NCBI GenBank assembly: GCA_900548845.1
Contig: URMI01000026.1
Location: 1-9,109, forward strand
Direction of reading: 5' to 3'
Length of the DNA stretch: 9,109 nt
DNA from: an uncultured Clostridia bacterium
GTDB taxonomy: Bacteria; Bacillota; Clostridia; Christensenellales; Borkfalkiaceae
Shown here: positions 1-6,002 of the stretch, in pieces
Numbering within the stretch: position 1 is the first letter of the stretch
Layout of the letters: every line of letters begins with the position of its first letter
The notes under the pieces: generated by a model
Databases searched by the model: none
What the model was told of the DNA's origin: nothing
The model's input: only the letters and a program-made list of their open reading frames with translations
Program-made: the position numbers and the translations under genes

Positions 1-423
1 CTGAAATTTTTATCGCGCTCGGAAAACGAGGTGTTCGCCCGCAACGTCGTGGCGGCGTTCGCCCTCCCGCTCGAGCCCACCCTTTCCGAACTTTCCGACG
101 TCAAGACCGCTGTTTCGGAAGCGGTCACCAATTGCATCGTGCACGCCTATGAAGGGGAAGAAGACTGGGTATTAGTGGAGTGCGAGCTCGAAGGGAACAA
201 ATTACATATCACCGTCTCGGACAGCGGAAAAGGCATCGAGGACATTTCGCGCGCCCTCACCCCCTTTTATACCTCCTGCCCGGGAGAGGAGCGTTCGGGC
301 ATGGGATTTACCATCATGCAGACCTTTATGGATGAATTCCGCGTGACTTCCGTTTTGCACGAGGGCACGCGGGTCGAGATGACGAAATGCTTCGGCGGGA
401 CGGCGCAAGCCGATGCTCGATGA
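1..423 (+). CDS. spoIIAB: Anti-sigma-F factor SpoIIAB (5' partial)
   Basis: SpoIIAB is the ATP-binding kinase that holds sigma-F inactive before septation and phosphorylates the anti-anti-sigma factor SpoIIAA. The reading frame is open from base 1, giving LKFLSRSENEVFARN, which matches the conserved SpoIIAB N-terminus. The GTG at position 31 is therefore internal, and only a few codons lie outside the window. Of the 140 visible residues, the GHKL ATPase signatures are present: N-box E40/N44 in EAVTNCIVHAY, the DSGKGI box at 74-79, and the GEERSGMGF lid/glycine box at 95-103. The stop codon lies 11 nt inside sigF, so the two genes are translationally coupled, as expected of a spoIIA operon. 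Family identity is based on motif recognition and the sigF context. Confidence 0.95.
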   Translation: MKFLSRSENEVFARNVVAAFALPLEPTLSELSDVKTAVSEAVTNCIVHAYEGEEDWVLVECELEGNKLHITVSDSGKGIEDISRALTPFYTSCPGEERSGMGFTIMQTFMDEFRVTSVLHEGTRVEMTKCFGGTAQADAR

Positions 424-1138
424 AAAGGAGACGCTGCGGCTCGTTGCTGCCGCCAAGGAAGGAGACGCTGCGGCAAAGGAAGCGCTCCTCGTGCACAATA
501 CCCCTCTTTTGAAGAGTATTTTAAGGCGCTATCTCAACAAGGGGGTGGAATACGACGATCTCTTCGAGCTTGCCTGCATGGGGCTTCTGAAGGCGATCTC
601 GGGCTTTGACGAGCGCTTCGGCGTGCGTTTTTCGACGTATGCCGTCCCCATGATCGCAGGGGAGATCAAGCGCTTTCTGCGCGACGACGGAAGCGTCAAA
701 GTCTCGCGCGCGCTCAAAAAGACGGCGCGCGACATCAACGCATTCATCGAGGAATATACGCGCGAGCACGGCGCGCAGCCGCCCGTCAAGGAGATCGCCG
801 CCGCCTTTTCGATGGAAGAGAGCGAAGTCGTCTTCGCCCTCGGCTCTTCGCATATGCCCCTTTCCATCTACGAGGAAACTCCGCACAAGGACGGCAACTT
901 GCAGCCCATTGCAGAAAAGCTCGCTTCTCCCGATACGCCCGAGGAGATGCTCGATAGGATGCTCTTGAAGCAGGCGATCGAAAAACTTCCCGAACGCGAA
1001 AAAAAGATCGTCGTGCTGCGCTATTTCCGCGATATGACGCAGAGCGAAGTTGCGCGCGTCGTCGGCGTTTCGCAGGTGCAGGTCTCCCGCATCGAGAGCA
1101 AAATTTTGACGCGCTTTCGCGAGGAGCTGGGAAGCTGA
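413..1138 (+). CDS. sigF: RNA polymerase sigma-F, forespore-specific
   Basis: This sigma-70 family factor of 241 residues starts forespore gene expression after asymmetric division. Region 2 spans about residues 27-97 and contains DLFELACMGLLKAI and the promoter-melting stretch RFSTYAVPMIAGEIKRFLRD. Region 3 spans about 104-150. Region 4 spans about 183-235, with the helix-turn-helix TQSEVARVVGVSQVQVSR. The length is close to the roughly 255 residues of the Bacillus protein. Sigma-G is very similar in sequence, but the directly overlapping SpoIIAB gene identifies this copy as sigma-F. The ATG overlaps the end of spoIIAB by 11 nt and has no strong Shine-Dalgarno of its own, which suggests translational coupling. 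The gene ends only 5 nt from a convergent gene. Confidence 0.95.
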   Translation: MLDEKETLRLVAAAKEGDAAAKEALLVHNTPLLKSILRRYLNKGVEYDDLFELACMGLLKAISGFDERFGVRFSTYAVPMIAGEIKRFLRDDGSVKVSRALKKTARDINAFIEEYTREHGAQPPVKEIAAAFSMEESEVVFALGSSHMPLSIYEETPHKDGNLQPIAEKLASPDTPEEMLDRMLLKQAIEKLPEREKKIVVLRYFRDMTQSEVARVVGVSQVQVSRIESKILTRFREELGS

Positions 1139-1143
1139 ACGTT

Positions 1144-2367
1144 TCAGCCGAGCGGGACGACGTCCTCCCCTTTTCTCGTTTTCCACGCCCCGTGCGTGAA
1201 GTCGGGGATAGGAACGCCTGCGCCCGTGCGGATGGAACGTTCGGAAAGCGGCGTTATCACCATCCAGGCGGCGGCGTCGTAGACGTCGATGGGCATGGGT
1301 TTTTCTTCGAGCACGGCGCGGAAGAATTCGCGCAGCATGAGCATATCCATGCCCCCGTGGCCGCCCGTAAGGCGGCCTTTTTCGGCTTCTTTCCAGATCT
1401 CGGGGAGATATTCCGAGAACTTTTCCGCACTGTCGAGATACTTTCTCACCGATCTGTTCGGATCGAAGAACTCTTCGAGCCCGTCGTCGTCCAGAAGAAC
1501 GGCGTTGAGCTCTTGCAGGCAGCACCCCTTTGTGCCGCGGACAGTGAATTCCCGCGAATAAAAGCGGGGCAGCGTCGTATCCAATTTCAAGGAGATGGTC
1601 GTGCCGTCTTCGCAGGTGATGAGGGTATTGACGATATCCCCCTGCGCAAACCGCTTGCCCGAAAGCGTCGGGTCGGGGTTGCGGGGATCGGAAGCAAACG
1701 TTTGGAGTCCCGCCGCTTTGGAGGCGACAGAAACAAGGCTCACCATGCGGTTGCCGCGGTTGATATTGAGAAGGCGGGCGATGGGCCCGAGTTCGTGCGT
1801 AGGGTAATTTTCGCAGTTGCGCGTGAGGTAGTTGTTGAGGCGGTAATGGCGGTTGACCCTTCCCCCCAGCACTTCCGCGCGGAGATCGTGGGCATACGCT
1901 CCATGGCAGTGCACGATCTCCCCCATCATCCCCCGCCTTACAAGGGCGGTCGAGAGGAGCTCGAATTTGCCGTAGCAGCAATTTTCCAGGAACATGAAGG
2001 GCGTTTTGGTCTCCTCGTAGACGCGGACGAGACTTTCGCAATCCTCCACCGCATAGGCGCCGCCCACTTCGAGCGCCGTCACTTTGCCCGCGCGCATGCT
2101 GTCGGCGGCGATCGTAACGTGCGATTCCCACGAGGTCGCAATGACGACGGCGTCTACCTCTTTCTCTTCAAGTGCTTTCCTATAGTCGGCATACCGCTTG
2201 GGAGCGCGGCCGCACGCCTTTTTGACGAACGCCGCCGCTTCTTCCATCCTGTCTTCATAGACGTCGGAGACGGCGACGATCTCCGCCTCTTCCATCTCGT
2301 TCATCATGGATGCGAGCGACTTGCCGCGGCATCCGAGCCCGATGAGGGCAACTTTTACTTTTTGCAT
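1144..2367 (-). CDS. Gfo/Idh/MocA oxidoreductase, GH109-like NAD-dependent glycosidase
   Basis: The protein has 407 residues. An N-terminal Rossmann fold shows GxGxxG at residues 10-15 (GLGCRG) and the acidic strand end SDVYE. Several blocks resemble glycoside hydrolase family 109: LENCCYG at 127-133, YAHDLR at 158-163, YPTHELGPIARLLNINRG at 188-205, GGHGGMD at 335-341, DVYDAAAW at 361-368 and PDFTHGAW at 388-395. Known GH109 members are alpha-N-acetylgalactosaminidases that use bound NAD for a transient oxidation; the YPTH segment lies in the active site of characterised members. No signal or Tat peptide is present, so it should be cytosolic. The ATG at 2365-2367 was chosen over an upstream in-frame start because it begins the Rossmann strand and follows a GGAGGA site at 2373-2378. 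It overlaps the ATPase gene by 13 nt. Another sugar or cyclitol dehydrogenase is the alternative. Confidence 0.8.
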   Translation of the reverse strand: MQKVKVALIGLGCRGKSLASMMNEMEEAEIVAVSDVYEDRMEEAAAFVKKACGRAPKRYADYRKALEEKEVDAVVIATSWESHVTIAADSMRAGKVTALEVGGAYAVEDCESLVRVYEETKTPFMFLENCCYGKFELLSTALVRRGMMGEIVHCHGAYAHDLRAEVLGGRVNRHYRLNNYLTRNCENYPTHELGPIARLLNINRGNRMVSLVSVASKAAGLQTFASDPRNPDPTLSGKRFAQGDIVNTLITCEDGTTISLKLDTTLPRFYSREFTVRGTKGCCLQELNAVLLDDDGLEEFFDPNRSVRKYLDSAEKFSEYLPEIWKEAEKGRLTGGHGGMDMLMLREFFRAVLEEKPMPIDVYDAAAWMVITPLSERSIRTGAGVPIPDFTHGAWKTRKGEDVVPLG

Positions 2368-3683
2368 ATGATTCCTCCGTTGGTATCGTGAAGAGCTTCC
2401 CGCGCGGGGAGCTTCGTTTCTTTGCGCAGATAAGCGATCGAGCACACGCTGCAATAGCTTTCAAGGTCGGTCTCTCCGCGCAGGAGAAGTCCTTTCGCAT
2501 TTTCTGTAAGCGGTTTCATCCCCTCCTCCAACGCGATGGCGTGAAGTTCGGCGGCGGAAAGCCCCGAGCGGATGCCTTCGCGGATGCGCTCCGTGATCTC
2601 AAAGACTTCGTGGACGGCGCGCCTGCCCTTCGTCCCCTTCCCGTGGCAGCTGTCGCAGCCCGCTCCTTCCGTAAGAAGAGAGCCTTCGGGGAGCGCGTAG
2701 GAAACCGTCTCGTCAGCATCCAAAAGGCGGGTCGTTATGCATTGCGGGCACGGCCGCTTTATGAGCCGCTGCGAAAGGATGCCCGAGAGCGCGTCCGAAA
2801 GGACGCCGTTCCCGATGCCCAGGTCGCGCATCCTTGTGACGGCGCCCGCGGCGGTCGGGGCGTGCAGCGTCGAGAGGACGAGCTTTCCCGCAAGCGCCAT
2901 GCGGACAGTCTCTTCCGCCGTCTCTTTATCGCGGATCTCTCCCGCCATGATGACGTCGGGATCCTGCCGCAGCACACTCTTGAGGGCGTCGCCGAAACTC
3001 AGCCGTCCGTTTTCGGGCAAGGAAAGCTGCTGCGCGCCTTCGATGAGATATTCGACGGGATCTTCCACCGTGACGGCGGTGCGCCCCTCCGTAAGGAGCG
3101 CCTTGAGGATGCAGGCGAGCGTCGTCGATTTGCCCGAGCCCGTCGGTCCCGTCAGAAGCACGAGCCCGGGACGGGAGAGCATCCTTTGGATCGCCGCTTC
3201 CTCTTCGGGGAGGAACCCGAGCTCTTCCCGGGTGTACGGGCAGGTGCGCGGAAGGATGCGGAGCACGAACCGCTCTCCGAATACCGTCGGGAAGGAAGAG
3301 ACGCGCACGTCGTAGTCGTTATCGTAAAAGCAAAAGCTCAAGCGCCCGTCCTGCGGCAGGCGGCATTCGGCGGCGTTCATCGAAGAGAGGACTTTCAGCC
3401 GCGCGCAGACGGCGGGATAGCCCGCCTTGGGGAAGACGATATGCTCTTCCCGTTCCCCGTCGATGCGGAAGTGCACGCGCACGAGCTCCTCTTCGGGCGA
3501 AAGATGGATGTCGCTCGCTTCGAACAGGGCGGCGGAGCGCAACAGCGCTTCCGTGAAGAGCACGGCGGGCGCGTTTTCGGGGATGTCGTATCTGGACGGC
3601 GGTTCCCCCATGCGGCGGACGGCGTCCTCTTCCTCCGCTTTGAGCCGTTTGAGCTCTTCCTGAAAATGCTCCTCTTTCGTCAT
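2355..3683 (-). CDS. GspE/PilB-family secretion or type IV pilus assembly ATPase
   Basis: This 442-residue hexameric ATPase would normally drive pilin or pseudopilin polymerisation at the inner face of the membrane. Visible parts are the N2 domain around SDIHLS (57-62) and VHFRIDG, Walker A GPTGSGKST (179-187), the Asp box VEDPVEY (206-212), Walker B DPDVIMAGEIRD (241-252), the His box STLHAP (H274) and a zinc-binding pair of CxxC motifs (C312/C315 and C343/C346). The intact Zn motif favours an assembly ATPase of the GspE/PilB class over a PilT retraction ATPase. It is shorter than typical 500-570 residue members and lacks the N-terminal N1/MshEN domain. The start at 3681-3683 follows an AGAGGAC site. 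No platform protein, pilin or prepilin peptidase gene is in the window, so its machine is unknown. Its stop codon lies inside the downstream gene. Confidence 0.9.
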   Translation of the reverse strand: MTKEEHFQEELKRLKAEEEDAVRRMGEPPSRYDIPENAPAVLFTEALLRSAALFEASDIHLSPEEELVRVHFRIDGEREEHIVFPKAGYPAVCARLKVLSSMNAAECRLPQDGRLSFCFYDNDYDVRVSSFPTVFGERFVLRILPRTCPYTREELGFLPEEEAAIQRMLSRPGLVLLTGPTGSGKSTTLACILKALLTEGRTAVTVEDPVEYLIEGAQQLSLPENGRLSFGDALKSVLRQDPDVIMAGEIRDKETAEETVRMALAGKLVLSTLHAPTAAGAVTRMRDLGIGNGVLSDALSGILSQRLIKRPCPQCITTRLLDADETVSYALPEGSLLTEGAGCDSCHGKGTKGRRAVHEVFEITERIREGIRSGLSAAELHAIALEEGMKPLTENAKGLLLRGETDLESYCSVCSIAYLRKETKLPAREALHDTNGGIICKK

Positions 3684-3748
3684 TTCTGTCCTCTTTCCCC
3701 TCTTTGAACTGCGCCCGTTCGGCGGGCTGCCCGTTTGCCGCATGCAAA

Positions 3749-3774
3749 GGGGGAGCGACCCGAAGCGCTCCCCT
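3749..3774 (-). terminator. Hairpin after the DtxR-family gene, possible terminator
   Basis: An 8-bp perfect stem (GGGGAGCG with CGCTCCCC) plus a closing G-T pair surrounds an 8-nt loop, directly downstream of the regulator stop codon. On the minus strand it is followed by only a short T run (CTTTGC), so it may be leaky. No clear promoter is visible between it and the ATPase start, so partial read-through may supply the two downstream genes. Confidence 0.5.
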
Positions 3775-3777
3775 CTC

Positions 3778-4149
3778 TTATGCGATAAAGTTTTCGAGCA
3801 CCGCCATCAGCTCGTCCGAGACGACATGCTCGATGCGGCAGGCGTTCTCTTCGGCGACGTGCTCCTCCGCGCCCAGCTTGATGAGCGCCTTTGTGATCAC
3901 GCGGTGGCGTTCATAGACGCCCTCTGCCTTCTTTTTGCCCGCTTCCGTGAAGGTGATGTTCCCCGTTGCGGGGTCGATCTCGATATATCCCTTGTCTTTG
4001 AGCAGGTTGACCCCGCGCGAGACGCTGGATTTTGCATAGCCGAGCTCTTCCCCCACGTCGACGGCGCGCACGTTGGCGTGCTCCCGATGCAAAAGCAGGA
4101 TGGTCTCCAGATACATTTCTTCCGATTCTCTCGTCCGTTTGATCGCCAC
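3778..4149 (-). CDS. DtxR/MntR-family metal-dependent transcriptional regulator
   Basis: This 123-residue repressor-type protein has an N-terminal winged helix (about residues 7-70, recognition region YAKSSVSRGVNLL) and a metal-binding dimerisation domain (about 75-123). It lacks the C-terminal SH3-like domain of DtxR/IdeR and so has MntR-like size. The candidate primary metal ligands are M12, C104, E107 and H108 in ACRIEHVVSDE. This is the Met/Cys/Glu/His pattern of iron-responsive DtxR, not the Asp8/Glu99 pattern of Bacillus MntR. H82 aligns with an ancillary-site histidine. The start is a GTG at 4147-4149, chosen because a strong AAGGAGG lies 6 nt upstream (4156-4162). No metal transporter is adjacent, so its targets are not apparent, and no classical DtxR or MntR palindrome is visible at its promoter. 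Confidence 0.9.
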   Translation of the reverse strand: MAIKRTRESEEMYLETILLLHREHANVRAVDVGEELGYAKSSVSRGVNLLKDKGYIEIDPATGNITFTEAGKKKAEGVYERHRVITKALIKLGAEEHVAEENACRIEHVVSDELMAVLENFIA

Positions 4150-4169
4150 GGCGCACCTCCTTTTTGTCG

Positions 4170-4198
4170 ATTATACCCCATTTTCTTTCAATTGTAAA
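4170..4198 (-). promoter_or_regulatory. Sigma-A-type promoter of the DtxR-family gene
   Basis: On the minus strand, TTTACA (4193-4198) and a perfect TATAAT (4170-4175) are separated by exactly 17 bp. The expected start site lies just upstream of the AAGGAGG site of the regulator gene, giving a short leader. The promoter follows directly on the terminator of the preceding lipoprotein gene. Confidence 0.85.
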
Positions 4199-4218
4199 GA
4201 GGTAGAGGAAAACTTGTC

Positions 4219-4249
4219 AAAAAAAGACGGCCTCTTGGGGCCGCCTTTT
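4219..4249 (-). terminator. Rho-independent terminator of the lipoprotein gene
   Basis: On the minus strand, GGCGGCC and GGCCGTC pair over 7 bp with one G-T, the stem extends through A4/T4 flanks, the loop is 6 nt, and seven T residues follow. It begins 6 nt after the lipoprotein stop codon and separates that gene from the DtxR-family promoter. Confidence 0.9.
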
Positions 4250-4255
4250 GTGCCG

Positions 4256-5245
4256 TTATTTTCTTACTTCTTCATAAGTGTATCCGCCGTTGCCGTCCGA
4301 GACGACCAGATAGCTCTTCGTCTCTCTTCCGCTGCCGACGCGGAGGAAGATATACTCTCTTCCGCGGTAGCTCTCCTTTTCAAAGGAGAAGCTTTCGCGC
4401 TTGCCGTTCTTTTCGGTGATCATCTCAAGTTCGGTCTCCCCTTTCTCTTCCTCGAAGGAGAAGGAACTTCTTTCCACCACGCGGCCGTTTTCGCGGATGA
4501 GATAGCTGTATTCGAGTTCGTGCTCGTCCTTTTCCGAGCTCTCGCTCTGTTCCACCCACACGGAGCGCCCGTCTTCGAGCGTCACGCGGAACTCGGTCTC
4601 GCTTTCATATTCATTGCGTTCGCGCTCGATCTCGCGGATGCCGCTGACGGGATATTCGATGCCTTCGATGATGAGGACGCCTTCGATCGCGTATTCCTCT
4701 TCTTCCTCATCGTCCCATCGGTCATCCCGGTCGTCGTCCCAGTCATCGTCAAAGTCGGGGATGAGTATCTTATTGTAGTGCATCTCGTACTTGGTGCTGC
4801 CGTTGAGACCGCTGTAAGAGATCTTCATCATCTCGTCGTACTCCGCGCGGCCGGAATCTGTGACCTCAACGGAATATCCGCTGCCGTTTAAAAAGCTGTC
4901 GACAAGCCCCATGTAGCCGTCGAGTTCGGGGAACGCAGAACCAGTTGTGTCGGGCGCTGCGGGCTCCGTGGGCTGAGGTTCGGGGGTTTCCTGAGGCGCT
5001 TCGGGGAGCGTCGTTTCGGGCGTCTGAGGCGTACTTTCGGGCGTCTGAGAGGGGTCGGGTGCTTCGGCTTTCATCGACTGGATGAGCATCCCCGCCGTCG
5101 CGGCGCTCACGCCGTAGACGGATTCGCTTGAAGCGGGGGTGTCGCTCGTGCCGCCGAGCGAGATGCCGCCCGTATTGCAGGCGGTCGCCCCGAGTGCAAG
5201 GGTGAGTGCAGAAGCTGCTAAAATGAGGGTGATCGTCTTTTTCAT
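4256..5245 (-). CDS. Secreted lipoprotein with anti-sigma-like ectodomain (no named family recognised)
   Basis: The protein has 329 residues. A signal peptide (MKKTITLILAASALTLALG) leads to a probable lipobox ending at C23. A Pro/Thr/Glu-rich linker covers about 62-100. The globular part starts near residue 105 and contains a D/E tract at 164-185, followed by EEYAIEGVLIIEGIEYPVSG (183-202) and alternating beta-strand-like segments to the C-terminus. Several blocks are nearly the same as in the ectodomain of the membrane protein at 5999-7186: YMGLVDSFL, MHYNK, EEYAIEGVL, YPVSG and ENGRVVERS. The two are therefore paralogues. The ATG at 5243-5245 was chosen because the signal peptide begins there and AAGGAG lies 9 nt upstream. 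The residue at -3 of the lipobox is Ala, which is not optimal, so lipidation is likely but not certain. Function is unknown; the context suggests a role in the sensing or feedback of the divergent ECF system. Confidence 0.85.
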   Translation of the reverse strand: MKKTITLILAASALTLALGATACNTGGISLGGTSDTPASSESVYGVSAATAGMLIQSMKAEAPDPSQTPESTPQTPETTLPEAPQETPEPQPTEPAAPDTTGSAFPELDGYMGLVDSFLNGSGYSVEVTDSGRAEYDEMMKISYSGLNGSTKYEMHYNKILIPDFDDDWDDDRDDRWDDEEEEEYAIEGVLIIEGIEYPVSGIREIERERNEYESETEFRVTLEDGRSVWVEQSESSEKDEHELEYSYLIRENGRVVERSSFSFEEEKGETELEMITEKNGKRESFSFEKESYRGREYIFLRVGSGRETKSYLVVSDGNGGYTYEEVRK

Positions 5246-5304
5246 TGAAGTGTTCTCCTTAAAAATGATTGGGGGTTTGTTCCGGAAGTTTTTCCCTTTG
5301 CACC

Positions 5305-5336
5305 TATATAACAAACCGCCCCGCCCCGTTTGTTGG
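5305..5336 (-). promoter_or_regulatory. Inverted-repeat/ECF-type promoter element of the lipoprotein gene
   Basis: Read on the minus strand, CC precedes AACAAAC (5334-5328), an 11-nt GC-rich spacer, GTTTGTT (5316-5310) and then ATATAG. The arms are perfect 7-bp reverse complements. The same element with the same spacing stands before the ECF sigma gene. It also fits CCAAC-N19-GTT, a layout like the GGAAT-N18/19-GTT promoters of several ECF factors. Transcription from it would give a leader of about 55 nt that includes the AAGGAG site. No good sigma-A -35 hexamer accompanies the TATATA. It could instead be an operator for a dimeric regulator. Confidence 0.65.
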
Positions 5337-5367
5337 AAAAATAAGAAAAAAACCAAAAAAATTTTTT
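5337..5367 (+). promoter_or_regulatory. A-tract, candidate UP element
   Basis: A stretch made almost only of A and T, with runs of seven A and six T, ends 6 nt before the -35 hexamer at 5374. This is where an UP element contacts the RNA polymerase alpha subunit. Runs of this kind also bend DNA. It also separates the two divergent elements. Confidence 0.5.
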
Positions 5368-5373
5368 CCGCCC

Positions 5374-5402
5374 TTGACGAAGGGCAAAACTCTTGTTAAA
5401 AT
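5374..5402 (+). promoter_or_regulatory. Sigma-A-type promoter of the ECF sigma operon
   Basis: TTGACG (5374-5379) and TAAAAT (5397-5402) are separated by exactly 17 bp. The predicted transcript would start near 5409 and carry the inverted repeat at 5436-5460 in its leader. A 6-bp hairpin sequence (GCCCTT-GACG-AAGGGC, 5370-5385) overlaps the -35 and could be an operator. This promoter would supply basal sigma factor. Confidence 0.75.
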
Positions 5403-5433
5403 GGAGAAAGAAAAGATTTATTTTGCCGTTTCC

Positions 5434-5466
5434 CCAACAATCGGGAAGGCTTTGATTGTTTATAGT
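5434..5466 (+). promoter_or_regulatory. Inverted-repeat/ECF-type promoter element of the ECF sigma operon
   Basis: CC is followed by AACAATC (5436-5442), an 11-nt spacer, GATTGTT (5454-5460) and TATAGT. It is the second copy of the element found before the lipoprotein gene and keeps CCAAC-N19-GTT. As a promoter it would start transcription about 7-12 nt before the ATG at 5478, an unusually short leader. As RNA made from the upstream sigma-A promoter, the repeat would form a 7-bp hairpin just before the ribosome binding site. Confidence 0.65.
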
Positions 5467-5477
5467 ATGGAAGAGAG

Positions 5478-6002
5478 ATGAAAGACGAACATTTGGAGAA
5501 AAACGTCGAGGCGCTCAGGCAGGGCAATACGCGGGCGTTCGACCTCATCTACGAGCGCACAAACCGCGCCGCATATTTTACCATCCTGTATCTCGTGCAC
5601 GACAAGATGCACGCCGAAGACATCTTGCAGGAGACATACCTTCGCGCCATGCGTTCGCTTGCGCAGTACCGCGCAGGCACCAACTTCACGGCATGGCTGT
5701 GCACGATCGCCCGCTCGCTCGCGCTCAACCACCTCAAGAAAGCCAAGCGCGAAGTTCCCACCGACTTTGAGGCGGATGCCTATAAATACGGCACGCGTGA
5801 GGCGGAGATCCCCTATCTCTTCGATCTCGCCGCCCGCATCTTAACGCCCGAGGAGTACGAGATCGTCATGCTCTGTCAGGTGGCGGGTTATAAGCGGCGG
5901 GAAGTTTCCACGATGCTGGGCATCCCCATCGGAACGGTGACCTGGCGCAATAACGAAGCGCTCAGAAAGCTAAAAACACACTTGGAGGAGGACAACGCAT
6001 GA
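5478..6002 (+). CDS. ECF-family RNA polymerase sigma factor
   Basis: This 174-residue extracytoplasmic-function sigma factor contains only the sigma-2 and sigma-4 domains. Sigma-2 covers about residues 18-90, with AEDILQETYLRAMRSLAQYR followed by TNFTAWLCTIARSLALNHLKK. Sigma-4 covers about 118-168, with LTPEEYEIVMLCQVAGYKRREVSTMLGIPIGTV and the HTH near 138-160. ECF factors are usually held by a membrane anti-sigma factor encoded next door. Here the next gene overlaps by ATGA and encodes a single-pass membrane protein. The start ATG at 5478 follows a GGAAGAGAG stretch, a moderate ribosome binding site. Regulation appears dual: a sigma-A promoter at 5374-5402 and a shared ECF-type element at 5434-5466, suggesting autoregulation. 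The ECF subgroup cannot be assigned by eye. Confidence 0.93.
   Translation: MKDEHLEKNVEALRQGNTRAFDLIYERTNRAAYFTILYLVHDKMHAEDILQETYLRAMRSLAQYRAGTNFTAWLCTIARSLALNHLKKAKREVPTDFEADAYKYGTREAEIPYLFDLAARILTPEEYEIVMLCQVAGYKRREVSTMLGIPIGTVTWRNNEALRKLKTHLEEDNA

Noticed and set aside
31..423. Start of SpoIIAB at the GTG at position 31
   Set aside because: The frame is open to base 1 and encodes the conserved KFLSRSENE N-terminus, so the gene is truncated by the window edge and this GTG is an internal Val codon.
1134..1148. Hairpin GCTGAA-CGT-TTCAGC joining the stop codons of sigF and the convergent GH109-like gene, as a terminator
   Set aside because: The stem is only 6 bp with a 3-nt loop and no T tract on either side. 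It is too weak to call, though no other terminator is visible between these genes.
521..2131. Long minus-strand ORF of 536 codons across sigF and the GH109-like gene
   Set aside because: It lies antisense to sigF and out of frame with the real minus-strand gene, has Arg/Pro-rich low-quality translation and no domain. It is a GC-driven shadow.
1192..3707. Two long plus-strand ORFs antisense to the GH109-like and ATPase genes
   Set aside because: The opposite strand encodes two proteins with complete family motifs and ribosome binding sites; the plus-strand translations have no recognisable features.
4215..4220. TTGACA on the minus strand as the -35 of the DtxR-family promoter
   Set aside because: It is about 39 bp from the TATAAT. 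TTTACA at 4193-4198 has the correct 17-bp spacing, and TTGACA overlaps the terminator T tract.
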